A stretch of DNA of 64,000 nucleotides from Dryococelus australis (GCA_029891345.1 CM056995.1:81407895-81471894); one strand, 5' to 3'; positions 21,103-35,480 are shown, counted from the stretch's first letter. Notes: generated from the sequence alone by a model not told the origin. Program-made: numbers and translations.

Positions 21103-23797
21103 CTGTAATCAATGTACAAACCACCAACGTACTTTACTACATGGTATAAATACATATAACCTCAAATAAAACAAACTACAGCCAACTCTTGAAAATTACG
21201 ACCTCTAACGTTTCTCGGGGACAGAATCATTATTGGAATTTAGGCTAATTTTGACCTATCCCAAACCTCTATATGGAAAAATGGCACTAAAATTTTTACT
21301 TTATGCTATATATTTGTTACATATAGTCAAATGGTGATGTTACGAATTCCCATGCATTGACTCTAAAGCTCTGTGCGCTTGTAAGATAAAATTTAACTTA
21401 CTATTTTCAAGTTTTTGGGAATTAAATTTAATCATAACTATGTTACCTTGTTTCTAAAGCAAAAATAACATGTTTTAATGAAATATTAAAATATTTTAAT
21501 CTCTTCCAAGAGAACTTATACCCCAAATGGACAAATAGGTCCCTGCCTTGTCACCAAAACAAAGCTTAAATACAGCACACTGCCCAACTTTTAGCAAGCG
21601 CAAACTCCATTTTCACTTACTTCATGCAGGAAAATCAGAGAACTTATTTTAATTGTTAACTTATTATTAGTGATAGGATGGTACCACTTTTTTCCAGTTC
21701 AGATTCTCGGTTCCAGCTCCAGAATTTTGGTTCTCAATTCTCTGTTTTCTGCAGGGGGCGCGAAAGATTTAGAAATTCCAGGGCAGGAACAGTTTTTTTT
21801 ATTTATGAGAGATGTGTTTACGTTATGTACTTGTGATTTATTTTTCTGGTGAAAAGTGTTTTTGGATACACTGTGGAAATTCATGTTCGATAATCATTTC
21901 AAAGTGCATTTTTGTCGTTGCGAACATCGTTAAAACTACTCCAGACACGTGACAACTGAATATTAATTACACTTATTGCTTCATTTATCACACAACTGCA
22001 CTTTTTTTGCTGACAACCTTAGCATAATAAGAGGCATTTATTGTCTAAACATATAAATAAAACCAAAATTATGAAACACCTAAAAACTCTTTTTGAACTA
22101 CATTTTAAACAGATAAGGAATTAGATAACCGAGTGCTTACACTATAATTTTTTTGTGAAGACTCTATAAGTAGATTTCACCAAACGGCTGGAGATGGTAT
22201 CACCGGTACTGTTAGTTGACATCACAAGGTGCTCTATAAATTTTTATATTCTGCCCTTTATTTTATTGCAGCTGGCAGTGGATAACAGATAATTAAAACA
22301 AAGGAAATGCATAGTGCTTGGGTGGTTTGCCCTCCCTTCAGCAGCAGAGCCATACATGCACCCTCCTAATTGATACTGCTGTTCTAGTGCCTCCACTATT
22401 TCATCCTCAGACAATGTAAAGCAATAAATACAACATGCCAGAGGCTCCTCCGCGGGTATAAGATAGAGGGTTAGTAAACATTCTTTGGCTCTGTCACGGT
22501 TATGCATGCTGCTTTTGCCACCTCATTCTTGGCTGTCAAAACAAGTGGCTTGAAATTGATTTTTCACTTGCCGACATAGTTGTTTATTAACAATAGATAC
22601 AGTGTATAGATGGAGATAGTACATAAACGTGTGTCATATATTTGACAAACACCTGTCTTTTAAAGTGATAAATTATATTTCACTTAAAAATGATTGATTT
22701 TTGAAGAAGAGGTGGACAAACATGATCATTAGATTTGTTCCTTTATGATCAATACTTAATCATTCAAAACCACATCCTTGTACTTGCAATGAGATACACA
22801 GCACTCGGGCTTGGTGCTTATGTATTACGTAGTCACAATAGGGTATTTCATATGCCATTCAAAGATAATTGTTTATGCAGAAAATGTGTATATATTAAAA
22901 TTAATTACTATTTAAATAACACATTTGTTGATTTCCTAACAAAATAACATTGAAAATGGACCTGCACTCAGTAAAACTTCATGTCAGCCAAGTCTTGGTA
23001 AATAGTGGCAGTCTCACTGATGTTACCAGGTTGAGTGGTTGACAACCAAAGTACAGTACATGGCCAAAAACTTACTATTTCTGATCAGCATAATTACAGA
23101 ATATTAATGACCTGAAAAGTTGTGTGCTTTTAAAAGTGTATGTCGCTATTTGTCTGCAATTCCGATTTCAAAGTGCTGATACATTACTTAGTTGGCAGGC
23201 ATAACCAAACCCTTTGTTCCCCATAAGAATCTGCATACTTATACCGCAGTATCTTTGAAAAACTTAGCTCCCGCAGTTGGCGAGAGATTACTACACAAAC
23301 TAAAATTAACTGTACCTGGATATAAACTTGTAATTAATTTATTTAATTCACAGCTATGTCAAAGAAAGTCCTTCTTTCAGCAGTCCAGCCCAGTGTTTCT
23401 ATTATTATGTGGTCTCATAAAGAATGGTCTCAACTGTAGCACGTAATATAAGTAATGGCAGATGTGCATAATCAAATCAAGTCCTACTGGGGTGGTGTCT
23501 AAGTAGTACAGCAGTGGCAGAGAGAATTAGGTACCACTGTTAGCAACCAAATTAAATCTACCAAACTTAATTTTTAGCTTATTTCCTTCAAAGTCTTTAA
23601 ACAAATTTTTTAGACTTTCCCAAAAAAGGGTTGTTATTTTAAGAGGACTGTTATTCCAGGGGTTGTAGTGTCAAGAGTTGTCTGCATGAACATGAAAACT
23701 CTACATTATGCAAAACACATTAAAAGTGAGTTTATATAATCTAAATTAAGGATACAATTTGTTAACTCTATAATCCAGTAGTTATAAATTATAACTA

Positions 23798-25644
23798 TAG
23801 TCCATTCCCCATTGGAAGCAACTTTCTCGGAGCCCTACTAAATATCTACTTGCAGGCCCATTTCGTATCCTTCCACCAAATCTAAACAAACATTGCCATG
23901 TGGCATCTGTCAAAATCAATGTTTACATTCCATTGTGCGTGTACATATATTCGTATACTTCCGCTACACCTAAAAATAAACATTGAAATGTGACTTCTAC
24001 TTTTATACCTGTCAATACTGTTTACAACTTTTCAAAGAATTCTGTCATATTCCAAAAACCATTCCATATGAATAACAGTTTAGGCCTCTAACATTATTTA
24101 GATCAGCTTTATGAAGTTTTAAAAATGCCTGAATTGACGACAGTTCTTACTGTTATTTTACATTAACATATTTTATTTTCCACGACATAGCTCAATACAT
24201 GTAATGCACGTCAGTATTTTGCCGCGATTGTGTTTAACACTGTTACAACTGCGAGGTAAAGGGCTGTACTAATTATCCTTTTGTTATTGATGTGTGTTGG
24301 GTCATTTCTTTAAAAGGACGACCTCAGCTGGAATAAATATTAAAACGAAGGAACAACCAGTCAAACGAAAAAGGCACATTAAATTTAAGCTTGCAACTCG
24401 TGTTGCTCATTTTTGTTATACAAACTTTAAAAGACAGCTGTGAACATGCACACAAATAAGCCTACGATAACTTTTATTCTGCTCATATTTCTATTTATTG
24501 CTACTTACTGTTTATTAGGTTTATTGGAATTTATCAGGTTGGGCTTAGTATTTTTCTTCTGGGATTGTTGCAAATTACGTTACATGACTGTGTTTCAAAC
24601 ACCTTAGGGCAAAGGTACAATGCTGTGATACATAAACATGTGGATGTAAATGAATAACATCATCATAAAAACAGTTCATATTTAAAACGTATAGATAGTG
24701 CTAATCAAATATTTGAAATCACGCATACACATGGCCAGCGTATTGACCACACTGCACAAACGCATGTCATTTCACAGACTCAATGGTTAATGAAACACAT
24801 GTCACAGTATATTTATTACTGCCATGGAAACACAGATTTATCACAACATCGTAACTTGTCTAGGTAAATTTAAAAAACACAACGTCTACAAACGTGATGT
24901 ATTAATTTGAAGTATTTTTTGGAGTAAGAATAATTTACGTTTCGTTTGACAAAAAGCAACACGCCATGTCACGGCTCGCCACGTCTGCCAACTTCACTAG
25001 GTAACTGCCCTGCCATCATATCTAAATATATTAAAACAAGTATTCAAACATTAAAATCTCTTTTCAGTTGTAAATTACAAATTCAAAAATCATTATTTTG
25101 CTGTAATAAGTATGAAATATGCTACAATTGAAAAGATGTATAGTTTCCTTCCTTAATAGCAAAGTGAAATTTTCCGAGTGTGAAAAAGTCGAAGAAACAG
25201 AAAGAGGGTGACAAGCCTCGCCAGCAGACAGTTTTTCAATTGCTTTCTCGCTCGATAAAACAATACCATACCATTACAGCCTACTCATGATATGTTGCCA
25301 TCCAGCCTACTTAAATATTTCGATAGGCATCATTTAATTTACAAATAGTATACTAAAAACCAGGTTAATATAATATTTTTAATGTGAACTATTTCTTACC
25401 GGTCGTTGCCAACACGTCGCTGCACTCGCTATTGTTAATTCATATTTAAAAAAGAAATACATATTACAAGTTATAGAAGATATTAAGGTAAAGGTTCATT
25501 TATTCAGTAATGACTCTAAAGTTAACCACAGTGTTATATAATTTGTTGAATACAGGTTATTGAAAAAACAGATGACATGTTATGCCTAAGAGTGTTTTTT
25601 CAAAGGTTGATTTTCATAAGTCGCTTCCAATCAGAAATGGACTA
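23798..25644. mobile_element. TIR element, family B long copy (1847 bp)
   Basis: The ends are inverted: TAGTCCATT...ATTGGAAGC at the left (23798) and GCTTCCAAT...AATGGACTA at the right (to 25644), with TA on both sides (23796-23797, 25645-25646). This is the TA target of Tc1/mariner-type elements. No transposase frame survives or was ever visible. The right terminus extends into CTTATGAAAATCAACCTTTG, which is shared with the short copy at 59371-59586. Confidence 0.75.
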
Positions 25645-26832
25645 TAGCTTTGTATTAAAAGTTGTGCCTGGCTGCAGGTATTCTGCACATTTGAGGCCTC
25701 AAAACACATGAGCTCTAAGGTAGACTCTTGCTCAATCACCACTAGCCCCATCGCCTCTTATGTGGAATGCGGTTACCTGAATATGACTAAGTGTTGATCC
25801 TATATTTTTATGGCACGCTACCAAGATAAAAACTATACAACTATCAACTAAGATTCCAGAGATTGGAAAAAAACTGCAATACACTGTGCAAAATTCCTGG
25901 TAGCATTTAAAATGAGACCACCACCATTTTAAGGTTGCTCCACGGGGAAGTGTGTGTGTGTGTGAGGAATGCCAATCTCCTTCCTCCAAATAAAAAAGGA
26001 TTTTCTGGAAAGTGCTTGAATTGTAATAGGCTTTGATACAACTTAAAATGACCATTTGATATTTTTTCATTTGCGTGATTACAGCATTCACCCGAGTTGT
26101 AAAAATACTCTTCACATATCCAAAAATTGTACATTTTTTCTTTCAGACAAACCAAATCTGTTCGTTTACTTTTCACTGTATCATTTTTTTTTTTACCCTA
26201 ACAAACCTTTAACTCCAACTACATTAATTAAAGAATTCATTTTTGTATTAGATACTCTATTGCGTATGTACTTCCACGGGAATTTAAAACATTTCCTTCA
26301 GTAAAAATTTAATGTTAACTTCACTTATGTATTATTTTGTAAAATTAAATTATTTGTTTTATTTACCCAATTATGATAATGCATTATTCAATAATTTTAC
26401 TAGACTAATTTTTGGATTTGGAATTGGAGCAGAATAGTGGGAAAACTGACAAGTCTGAGTCAAAAGTTTGCAGCCCTACTTGAAATGCAGGTAGATGAAG
26501 CTGGATATAGCATTAATTATTTGGAATTAATGCTTGAATATGCTTGAAAGCAGCGCATTGAATGTCCCTCACGACTACACATAAAATTGGGTGTACTACC
26601 AGGGAATTGCCATTTTCTATAAACTCTTCTTTTTCAGCAACTGCCACATTCTGTTTTTCAAGTTATCTTTATGGTCTTTGTTACTTATGAAATGAACATG
26701 TAACAACATTTCAGTTGAATCAGATATCAAAAAATTACTTCAATGGTAACATTTACGTAGAAATTAATAAGTCAAAATTCTTTTCACCAATTGTATTTTC
26801 TAGTAAATCTCCTCACACAACATTTACTGCAG

Positions 26833-26972
26833 ACAGGTGAGACACAGAGACAAACGAATACACTGCGTACTTACTAGAGATAGGCATCAGCTATGCTCCC
26901 TATGCATCACGCTTTTGAGACGCAGGGTGATCTCCGGGGTTTTCGTGGGTATTATGTGCTTGTCTCACCTGT
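26833..26972. repeat. Small inverted-repeat unit (140 bp)
   Basis: ACAGGTGAGACA at 26833-26844 is exactly inverted at 26961-26972. The interior has no coding potential. No convincing target duplication is present, so MITE status is tentative. Confidence 0.4.
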
Positions 26973-27399
26973 ACGTAATTACATAACACTGTTACACTAT
27001 ATACTAAACATTATGACCTGGACTATGGTTAAGATGCTATAGAAACACTCCATTTCTGAACTGAAAATGTTCATTTTGCTGAATGTTACATGTCATGTCA
27101 AGTTTGTTAGAGTTTATGTTTTACTGAGTGGTTCGCAAGACCGTTTTGGTGAATCTCTGCACACTTGAAAAAACACCTACAATACTGGCTGACACTCCGT
27201 GGTACTGGAAGACACAGTCCCCACAAGGTAATAGACTTACAGCTGCTGGGGTGGACAGCATGTTTACCAAGGGATAGGACATGGAAACGAAAATGAACAC
27301 TACCGTACAATGCAATTACCAATGCCTACCCGTCGGGATACGTCCCCTAATCACACGAAGAGTGGCGATGATTAAGGACATTGGAGAGCTGGGTTACAC

Positions 27400-28000
27400 A
27401 GGCACGTGATTGGGGGCTAGGCCTCGTGGCGGGAGACACTAACATGTCGCAATGAAATTTATATGAAAAGACATGATACAGATAACAGGACACTGCATGA
27501 AATAATACATAACAGCACATTCAATGCAAAAGAACTTGAGGATGGCGCGGATGGCTCGGGACATACGCGATGGTGGCCACGTGGTCAGACATGAAATGCA
27601 TATTAAATTCCTTAGGAAGTCCAATATTGTGCAACAAATTATAGCGCAGCGATCCTAACATTACATTGCCACAAGTAATACATTTGAACCCTTAATGCAG
27701 CTTGGATGGCAGGAAAAACACAAGTACTCTGAATGACTGCGTGGTCAAAGAACAAGCACTATAAAATTGCAGAAATTACACAGAAACCTAATAAAACATA
27801 CAGGAAACCCTGATAATGATAAAAGTGCACAAGAACGCATTACAATAAACCCTTAGAATGCGGTGATGGCACTGATACAGAAATTACTGTGGCCGACCGC
27901 GTGGTCAGAAACTAAGTGGAAATTGCACATGATAACTTTATAAAATCCGCTAAATACATACATAGGAATGTTGCCCATAATCAATTACATTAAAATAACA
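27400..28000 (+). repeat. 160-bp tandem repeat, at least three units
   Basis: CGTGGTCA occurs at 27580, 27740 and 27900, exactly 160 bp apart. Surrounding words recur (ATGGC upstream, ACTTTATAAAAT/ACTATAAAAT downstream). Units are diverged. Related GC-rich words near 28300 suggest a further, displaced copy. Confidence 0.5.
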
Positions 28001-28756
28001 CAGGTAATGCGCTCAAAATTCCATCTCATGGGTGGATGAAATCAGATACCTGTTTTGCACGGGCATCATGGTCTCGCTGTTACAACACAACTCCTCTCGT
28101 CGTTTACATGTTAAAAAGCCGACAAGGGCTGCAATTACATTATTTAAGCAGATAGCATTATGCTGGGGACAAATCTGGCAACATACGCAAGCAAAGGTTA
28201 ACCGGTATACTAAAAGTGCTACTGAAATTTAAATCAGTGCGAAAAGTTTGAGGTGCGTATAGACCTAGCCAGCTTCTCAGGAACGACTGCCCAGAGGCAG
28301 AGGCCTCGCGGATGGCGGCCCACGGGGTCTACACAAGCAAAAGTTGCGAGCACGCTTTATAAAATTAGAAATAGCAAATTCAAATGGCACATAATAAAAT
28401 TGATGCATATTTTAAATACAGGATTTAAATTATAGTTGACTGATATTATTTTTAAATGTTTGTGTACAGTCTCCTTGCCTGAGATATGATTATCACTTTT
28501 AGCACCGTGCACATTTCAAAATGTCCAGCTGAAAAGAACACAATAACTCTCAAATACATATATAACACTTTCAAAACAAACATAGTACCCTGCAACATTA
28601 CACTTGATGTCAAAAAATTTTATATGGGAAGTCTGTGGCGGTAATTAGCCACGTGTTGATGTCGCACGTGCCCTCAGCGGTTAGCACCGTCAAACGCCCC
28701 CTCCCTCAGAGACCATGACGGTGCAAGTGGACCATCCTTTCTCTTCTTTGCCCCAT

Positions 28757-28987
28757 CTAGGTCTGAACTGGTGCTGCATCGGCGACGTTGGGACTACGCG
28801 GTGGTTCCCTACACAGCTTTTGCAGGAAGTGGGGTGCGGTGCTGCCAGTTGCGGTCAAGGTGGTCTGGACCACATGGTGCCACAGTCTACGAGGCGTGAC
28901 TAGATCATTGCACTTTACACTTCTCGGTGCACACGCATCCCTAGCTGTGTTCCCAAATCCCGTCGCCAAAACACTCACATTTGCCAC
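28757..28987 (-). pseudogene. Gypsy fragment A, region after integrase
   Basis: A 76-codon minus-strand frame follows the integrase C-terminus (GFGNTARDACAPRS... rich in Arg/Ala/Thr). It is probably the tail of the gypsy polyprotein. No domain is recognised. Confidence 0.4.
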
Positions 28988-29162
28988 ATCATTTACTGGT
29001 AGTCTTATGGTAACAACACTTGTGGGGTTATTGACACTTGCATCACTGATTGCTCCTCCTGAAATATCCGCTGCGTCACGCCACGTAACTCAGTGTGGTA
29101 GTTCTCTCCCGGCTCCTCTTCGCCTCTTCTCCGGCAGTGCATGGGCAATACATAAATCGTCA

Positions 29163-30230
29163 CTATGTTTTTTTCGCTACGCGCTTCATTCCCAAGCTTA
29201 CAAGAAATGTTGCACTTCCCAGTTTTCGTGTTATCCGTACAGGTCCTGACCATCTGGGCGCTAGCCCCACACAAAAATTCTCTTCCCCTGCTAACAAGGG
29301 GTTTTCTCTTACGTAAACGTACATGCCTGGGGGAAGTTGGGCTGGCAGCCTTTTGCGTGGGGGTACCCACGTGGTAATGTACAGAGTTTGATGTTCTCTC
29401 GCCTGCTCATGTACTTCCTGTTGGTGGGACACAATTTCCTCCGGCAGTACTAGGGGGTTTCTTCAGGGTTTTCTCACAGCTCGGAGCTCTCTACCTTGTG
29501 CCACCTCGGCTGGGGTTTTCCTGCTGATGGCGTTCACTCTATTTCTGATACAAAACAAACACTCTGGTATGAGTTCCACCCAGCATTTATATTCGACCCC
29601 AACCTCACGCACAGCTGAATTTTTAAAACCTGGTATCGGCGTTCGGTAGGATTGGCTCTGGGGTGGTAGGCCGGTGTGGTGCGGTGTTTGGTTCCCCAGT
29701 TTGTGCAATAATTTGGCCACGCTTTCCCCATGAATTGTGTGCCATTATCTGTGAGCAGTTGCTCTGGATATCTCCATCTGGGAAAAAACTCAGTTTGCAG
29801 AACATGGGCTACAGTATGTGTTCTCACGTTACTAACTGAATAGGCTCCGGTCCAGTGTAAAAAAATCAGTGACAACAATTAAGAACCTCTTCCCGCTTGA
29901 AGTATGTGGGTAGGGACTCAATGTCTAGCACCACCTTTTAAACGGCTCGGTTGTTGTGGCGCGTCCCCGTCTGCCCTCCACGGCTTTCTGGTATTACACA
30001 CTATACATTCCTGCATGTGTTGTTGTACGTCCCTTTGCATTCCCGACCAGTCAAAGTGTTTTTGCACATTACGTTTTGTTGCTCGGACACAGGATGGCCA
30101 TGTTCCAGACTATCGTGACTGTATTGCAAGACTGGTTTTTCTGGTTTCCGGTAGCAATTATGTTCGCCATTTACCCCGATTCCCTGGTGGGCATACCTGT
30201 ATCTCTGTTTACCACATGCCAGTGTTCAGA
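29163..30230 (-). pseudogene. Gypsy fragment A, integrase relic
   Basis: Minus-strand landmarks in order: an H2C2-like stretch (HDSLEHGH...CRNVQC, about 30000-30130), the core with LLTDNGTQF near 29750 and TPAYHPRANPTERR near 29660 (D and E of the catalytic triad), and a C-terminal MYVYVRENPLLAG...WSGPVRITRKLG near 29250-29340 that would contact DNA. Frameshifts divide these blocks. Confidence 0.82.
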
Positions 30231-30429
30231 AAAGGTGTTCATGCAATGTTGATGGCAGCGGTTTGCATCTGGCGAGTTTTCCTGGCATGTGTGTACACTT
30301 CTCAACATATCACAACGCAGTGATGCAGGTTCGCCCAGGGTTTTGGCAACAATGTTTTGAAGCGTGAGCAGGAGAACTCCCGTTACTGGGGTAGCCTGGC
30401 AGGGTGGTAGCACTTCATCCCACTCGACA

Positions 30430-31235
30430 TTGTTGACTACCAATATTTCTTGACACGGATTCCGGGAAAGTACATCTGCTAGTTCATTCATTTGTCCCGC
30501 TACATGTTCCAGTTGAAATTCAAATTCCTGCAAAAGCAAGGCCCACCGGGCAAGTTTGCTTTTCCCTTTATGCATCCCTTCAAGCCAGATCAGGCAGCGA
30601 TTGTCCGTTTTCAAAGTGAACTTACGACCTATTTACGGAGAGTATGCACAATGGCCAAACACTCTTGTTCATTTATATGATATTTCCACTCCGCATTACC
30701 AAACTTTGCACTGTAGTAATTTATAATGTGTTTCCTCCCGTACTCGTCGGTTTGGTACAACACAGCTCAAATTCCCTCTTGGCTCGCATCTGTCTGTACC
30801 GTTACTGGAAGCTCTGGGTCAAATCTAGCTAGAGGTTTGCAGTTTTCAAAAGCACGTTTTATGTTCTGGAAAGCCTGTTCTGCTTGCGCAGACCAAACAA
30901 ATTTTTTTTTTTTCCTGACAGTGGTGCAGTGATTATGGAAAAGTTTGGAATGAATTCTCTCATCCAATTAATTAAACCAAAATATTTACGTAATAGTTTC
31001 CGGGATCTACGGCTGGGTTTTTCCTGAATTGATTGCAATTGGGGGGTTTCTGGTTTATGTCCGTCGGCAGTAACATAGTGTCCTAAGAATGACAGCTTGT
31101 TCTTTCCTACACAACACTTCCCTACCTTACAAACAAGTTTGTTATGCTGAAATCACTCAAATACCACGCTCAAATGATACATATGTTCCTCCCAGTCTTT
31201 AGACCACACTAACACATCGTCACATTTAACAAATC
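30430..31235 (-). pseudogene. Gypsy fragment A, RT end and RNase H relic
   Basis: The minus-strand sequence after the truncation shows the late RT palm (LSFLGHYVTADG near 31080 and KYFGLINWMREFIPNF near 30950), the connection FVWSAQAEQAFQNIKRAF, then PVTVQTDASQEGI and the RNase H end ARWALLLQEFEFQLEHVAGQ...LADVLSR near 30470. It is split into at least three frames. Confidence 0.85.
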
Positions 31236-31878
31236 TTCTTAAACACAATAAAATCAATCTCCTTTATATTGAATTAATAATTATTCCAATTTAAAAATGT
31301 CTTGCAGCAATTGTTTTATATATTAAATTCTCTATGATTATTTATTATATCTTTAAAACTAACTTACTATTTTACCCACATCCATCTTTGGAGGTAGTTG
31401 TAAATAACATGGTAGAAAAATTATGTTCAATTTTACTTCTGCATTACTTATGTTGTCACCTGTCTTTGAATTGGCTGCCGTCTGACTATGCCACATCTCT
31501 CCACCAACCAGCAATGGTAAGACGAGAGACAACCAATATATTTTCTTTTGTGCATTTGTTTAATAAATAGTTAATACTTTCTACCCTCTAGGGAATCAAT
31601 GAATGATAACAAGTAAAATTATAATATTTAATATTGTCTAGAAACAAATGAAATATACTTACACGTAATTTCTATGTCAATAAACTATTAAACTAACCAA
31701 AGATTATATTGCATTTTGGTTAACTCCTATAATAAAGCTGAATTTGGAAATTATATTAAATGAACTGGCAACATAATTATAAATATTCTCTAATCATATA
31801 TAATTATAATATCTGTAACTAGCTGTAATATAACCTCTGAAATCTGCAACGTTACTAACAATACAAATGTGTGCATAC

Positions 31879-32006
31879 TTAAAGTTCACAGGATAATTGC
31901 TTCTCCAACTATTTTCCCATTTCTTATCCTTGTAAAAGCTGTGATAAAACATGCCACTTGTGCTGGGAGAATCATTTGAGCATGTGACTGCTGCACAGTT
32001 CACCAT
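31879..32006 (-). pseudogene. THAP-type zinc finger, first exon
   Basis: The minus-strand ATG at 32004-32006 opens MVNCAAVTCSN, the C-x4-C start of a THAP DNA-binding domain. MFYHSFYKDKKWENSW follows, matching the F-H-x-F-P and W positions loosely. Coding potential ends at a possible donor, AA|GTATGC, at 31878. THAP domains occur in P-element-like transposases and host regulators. No downstream exon was found within mRpS25 intron 3, so a transposon remnant is likeliest. Confidence 0.55.
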
Positions 32007-33225
32007 TTTTGTTTGCAAACACTCCTCATAACCTAATAACCCTGCAAACTACTTAAGTCATAAGAAAAAACATGAGCACTTGAATGAGTACAGGTTTAAA
32101 ACCTCATCATCCAATCCAAACTATGCTTCAACTTTTGCGTAGTAGCCATGGCCAGCAAGGCTGTGGAGCGGGATGTACCACAGTGACGTCACAAGGCTGG
32201 AAAAGGGACGGACAACTACGGTCGAGGCAACACATGCTGCACCAAAGTTAACAGCCAACTCTCCTCTAGTATTTAACCCTGGGTACAGGGTGACAAGCAG
32301 TAGGTATCGTTACGACAAGGTTCTTGACATTTCCAGGTATCCTGTTACTGTTCCTTAACCAACATACATAGCAAAAAATAGCAAGTATTTTAATACTGTT
32401 ACTTGAAAAAAATTAAAAATTTTTTAAGGGGTAGCAATGCTTTTAAATGAATGAAAGGAAATTTAACAACTGGAGTAGCCATAAAGTACCACAATACTGA
32501 CATGTAAAAAAAGGTATCAGAGGGGTAATACAAGTTTTCTTAGGGCCAGAAATAAAGTCACACTACAGTACTTAGATATTACATACAATGTAGTAATTCA
32601 CCGAGAACCACTAAAAGTGTTTGAATTATTATTTCAGATAATATTTTTATTAGCAGAGTCATTAACTGGTACATATAAAATCAATATACCAATACTTGTA
32701 TCACCTAGAAAAAAATCAGTCACAAAAAATATGTATAATAATTTCTGTAGTTATACACAAAACAGCAAAATTGCCTCCTAGCTTTTTAAACTTCTTAAAA
32801 ATGTAGGGAAAAAAAAAAACACACAGTATGATTCATGAGATGGCATGCAGTAGAAGCACTAGAATTCAATACGTGTGTCTTATTAAATACACTTGTAACA
32901 TATTTATTTAAATTTCTTTACGTTGTATCAATTTCTCTGATATTTCCAGAAATTAAAAATCCCCTGACTTTTACAGTTTGCCCTGATGCTAACCACACTG
33001 TTTGAATAAACTTAATTATTTCTCTATTTCTCTCTCAAGTGTAAACATAACACCTTTGCTCTTATAAACACGAGAATTGTTTTAAATCAAATTTAAGGTG
33101 ATTCAAAAATAATACTGGAATCCTTCCCCTCCAAGAAAAAACATGAATATGTTAAGGTACAACATGAACATACTATAGTAGGATATCAATTAAGGAGCTG
33201 CAATTAACCCTTTCCCTGCTATAGA

Positions 33226-33317
33226 CGAGATATCTCGCCCTTCAATGTAGGAGCCATGTGTGATACGGATGAGATATGTCATCCTCAACTCAACATACGA
33301 AGAACGAGATATTTCGT
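33226..33317 (+). promoter_or_regulatory. Three subterminal palindromes of the piggyBac-like element
   Basis: CGAGATATCTCG (33226-33237), GGATGAGATATGTCATCC (33267-33284) and ACGAGATATTTCGT (33304-33317) are variants of one palindrome, spaced about 39 bp apart inside the left terminus only. They are candidate transposase binding sites, by position and symmetry. Confidence 0.6.
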
Positions 33318-33811
33318 CCCACTGTTAATACCCACCCGTGGCCTGATAAAAGTCCAACAGTCTTTAGTCTCAGACAAGAGTATCTTAAAGGATCCTTATT
33401 TACATTGAAACACTGTAGTTTTTGTTTCAAGTAATGTCAAGAGGAAGTGTGTCAGCAGACACTGTAGTTCCTATTCCGAGAGCGAGAGCGACATGGGCAG
33501 TGAAAAATGCCATCGTGAGAAAGGCCAACTGCCTGCGGCCTCCTGCCCCATGGTCCACTTAGAGAGATAAGATGAACACTTGCTGGGCTACTTACAGAGA
33601 TAAAATAAACAGGGATGGTGGGAATTTTATGAGAGGTGGAGAAAGGAAGGAAAAGAGATGTATGGCAAAATTTGAGACAGCCTGCCAGTTACTTAGTATT
33701 GTATGTTTTGCTGCCAACTGCGGAAGTTTTGGATAGTGTTATTACCTAAAGTCTTAGTCCTTTTTTCTAACACTTTTTGTGGTTGTATGTCATTTATTTG
33801 TAACTACAAAA

Positions 33812-34934
<1,123 letters not shown>

Positions 34935-35159
34935 AATAAATGTAATAAAAACCAAGGTAATTAATTGGAACTTTCATATGTTATTGTAAAAAATCTTATT
35001 TTATTGAGTATGTATCAAAATTTTGTTTTTTGAAACTACTATATATATATTTTAAAAAGTTTGTGTAGTTTCACTATAGTAAATATAGTGTATTGACTCC
35101 AATGAACGTGATGTCTGTTTTTTTAAGCCAGGAAAATAAATTATTACTGAAAAGTGCCA

Positions 35160-35480
35160 TAGATATATTTGTATTCCAGATTTCATGGGAATTGGTTACA
35201 TAATTCCTGAGATTTGATGCAAAATCTTTATTTTTTCAAGTACTGCTATCTTCCAAAATGGCACATTGACAAAGGCGTGTGTTTCTGAATTCAAGCTGAT
35301 ATTTTGAATGGTCAACATACAAAATTTGGTTCTAATTAATTGAATAGTTCCTGAGATATGTGGTACCATCCAAAATAAATAAAATAAAGTTCGCCATTTT
35401 GAAAATAAGCATTTGGTATGGTTGAAAATTATGGAAGTCAGGTTTCATTACTGTGTACTATAAGTTTAGGAGTTGGTTGG
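35160..35480 (-). repeat. 275-bp satellite-related DNA inside the piggyBac-like element
   Basis: On the minus strand CATTTTGGAAGATAGCA...ATAAAG...AAATCTCAGGAA matches the array at 5860-11660, which lies in the opposite orientation. At least one unit and part of a second are present. Confidence 0.5.

Larger units (their letters stand above)
28690..31235 (-). mobile_element. Ty3/gypsy retrotransposon fragment A
   Basis: Minus-strand pol remnants run from the RT palm to beyond the integrase C-terminus. RT-RNase H-integrase order identifies gypsy. The RT is cut off at about 31235, so gag, protease and the RT start are missing. At the 3' side a purine-rich GAGGGAGGGGGCG (about 28697-28709 on the minus strand) may be the polypurine tract, with LTR DNA continuing below 28690; no second LTR exists to confirm this. 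Confidence 0.85.

Noticed and set aside
22244..22507. Minus-strand frame with SEDEIVEALEQQYQLGG as another mRpS25 exon
   Set aside because: Exons 3 and 4 of mRpS25 join in phase with the complete family sequence and leave no room for it. No family match as a separate gene.
27107..28360. Tandem repeat region as a CRISPR-like array
   Set aside because: Units are 160 bp, diverged and without spacer structure, in a eukaryotic intron.
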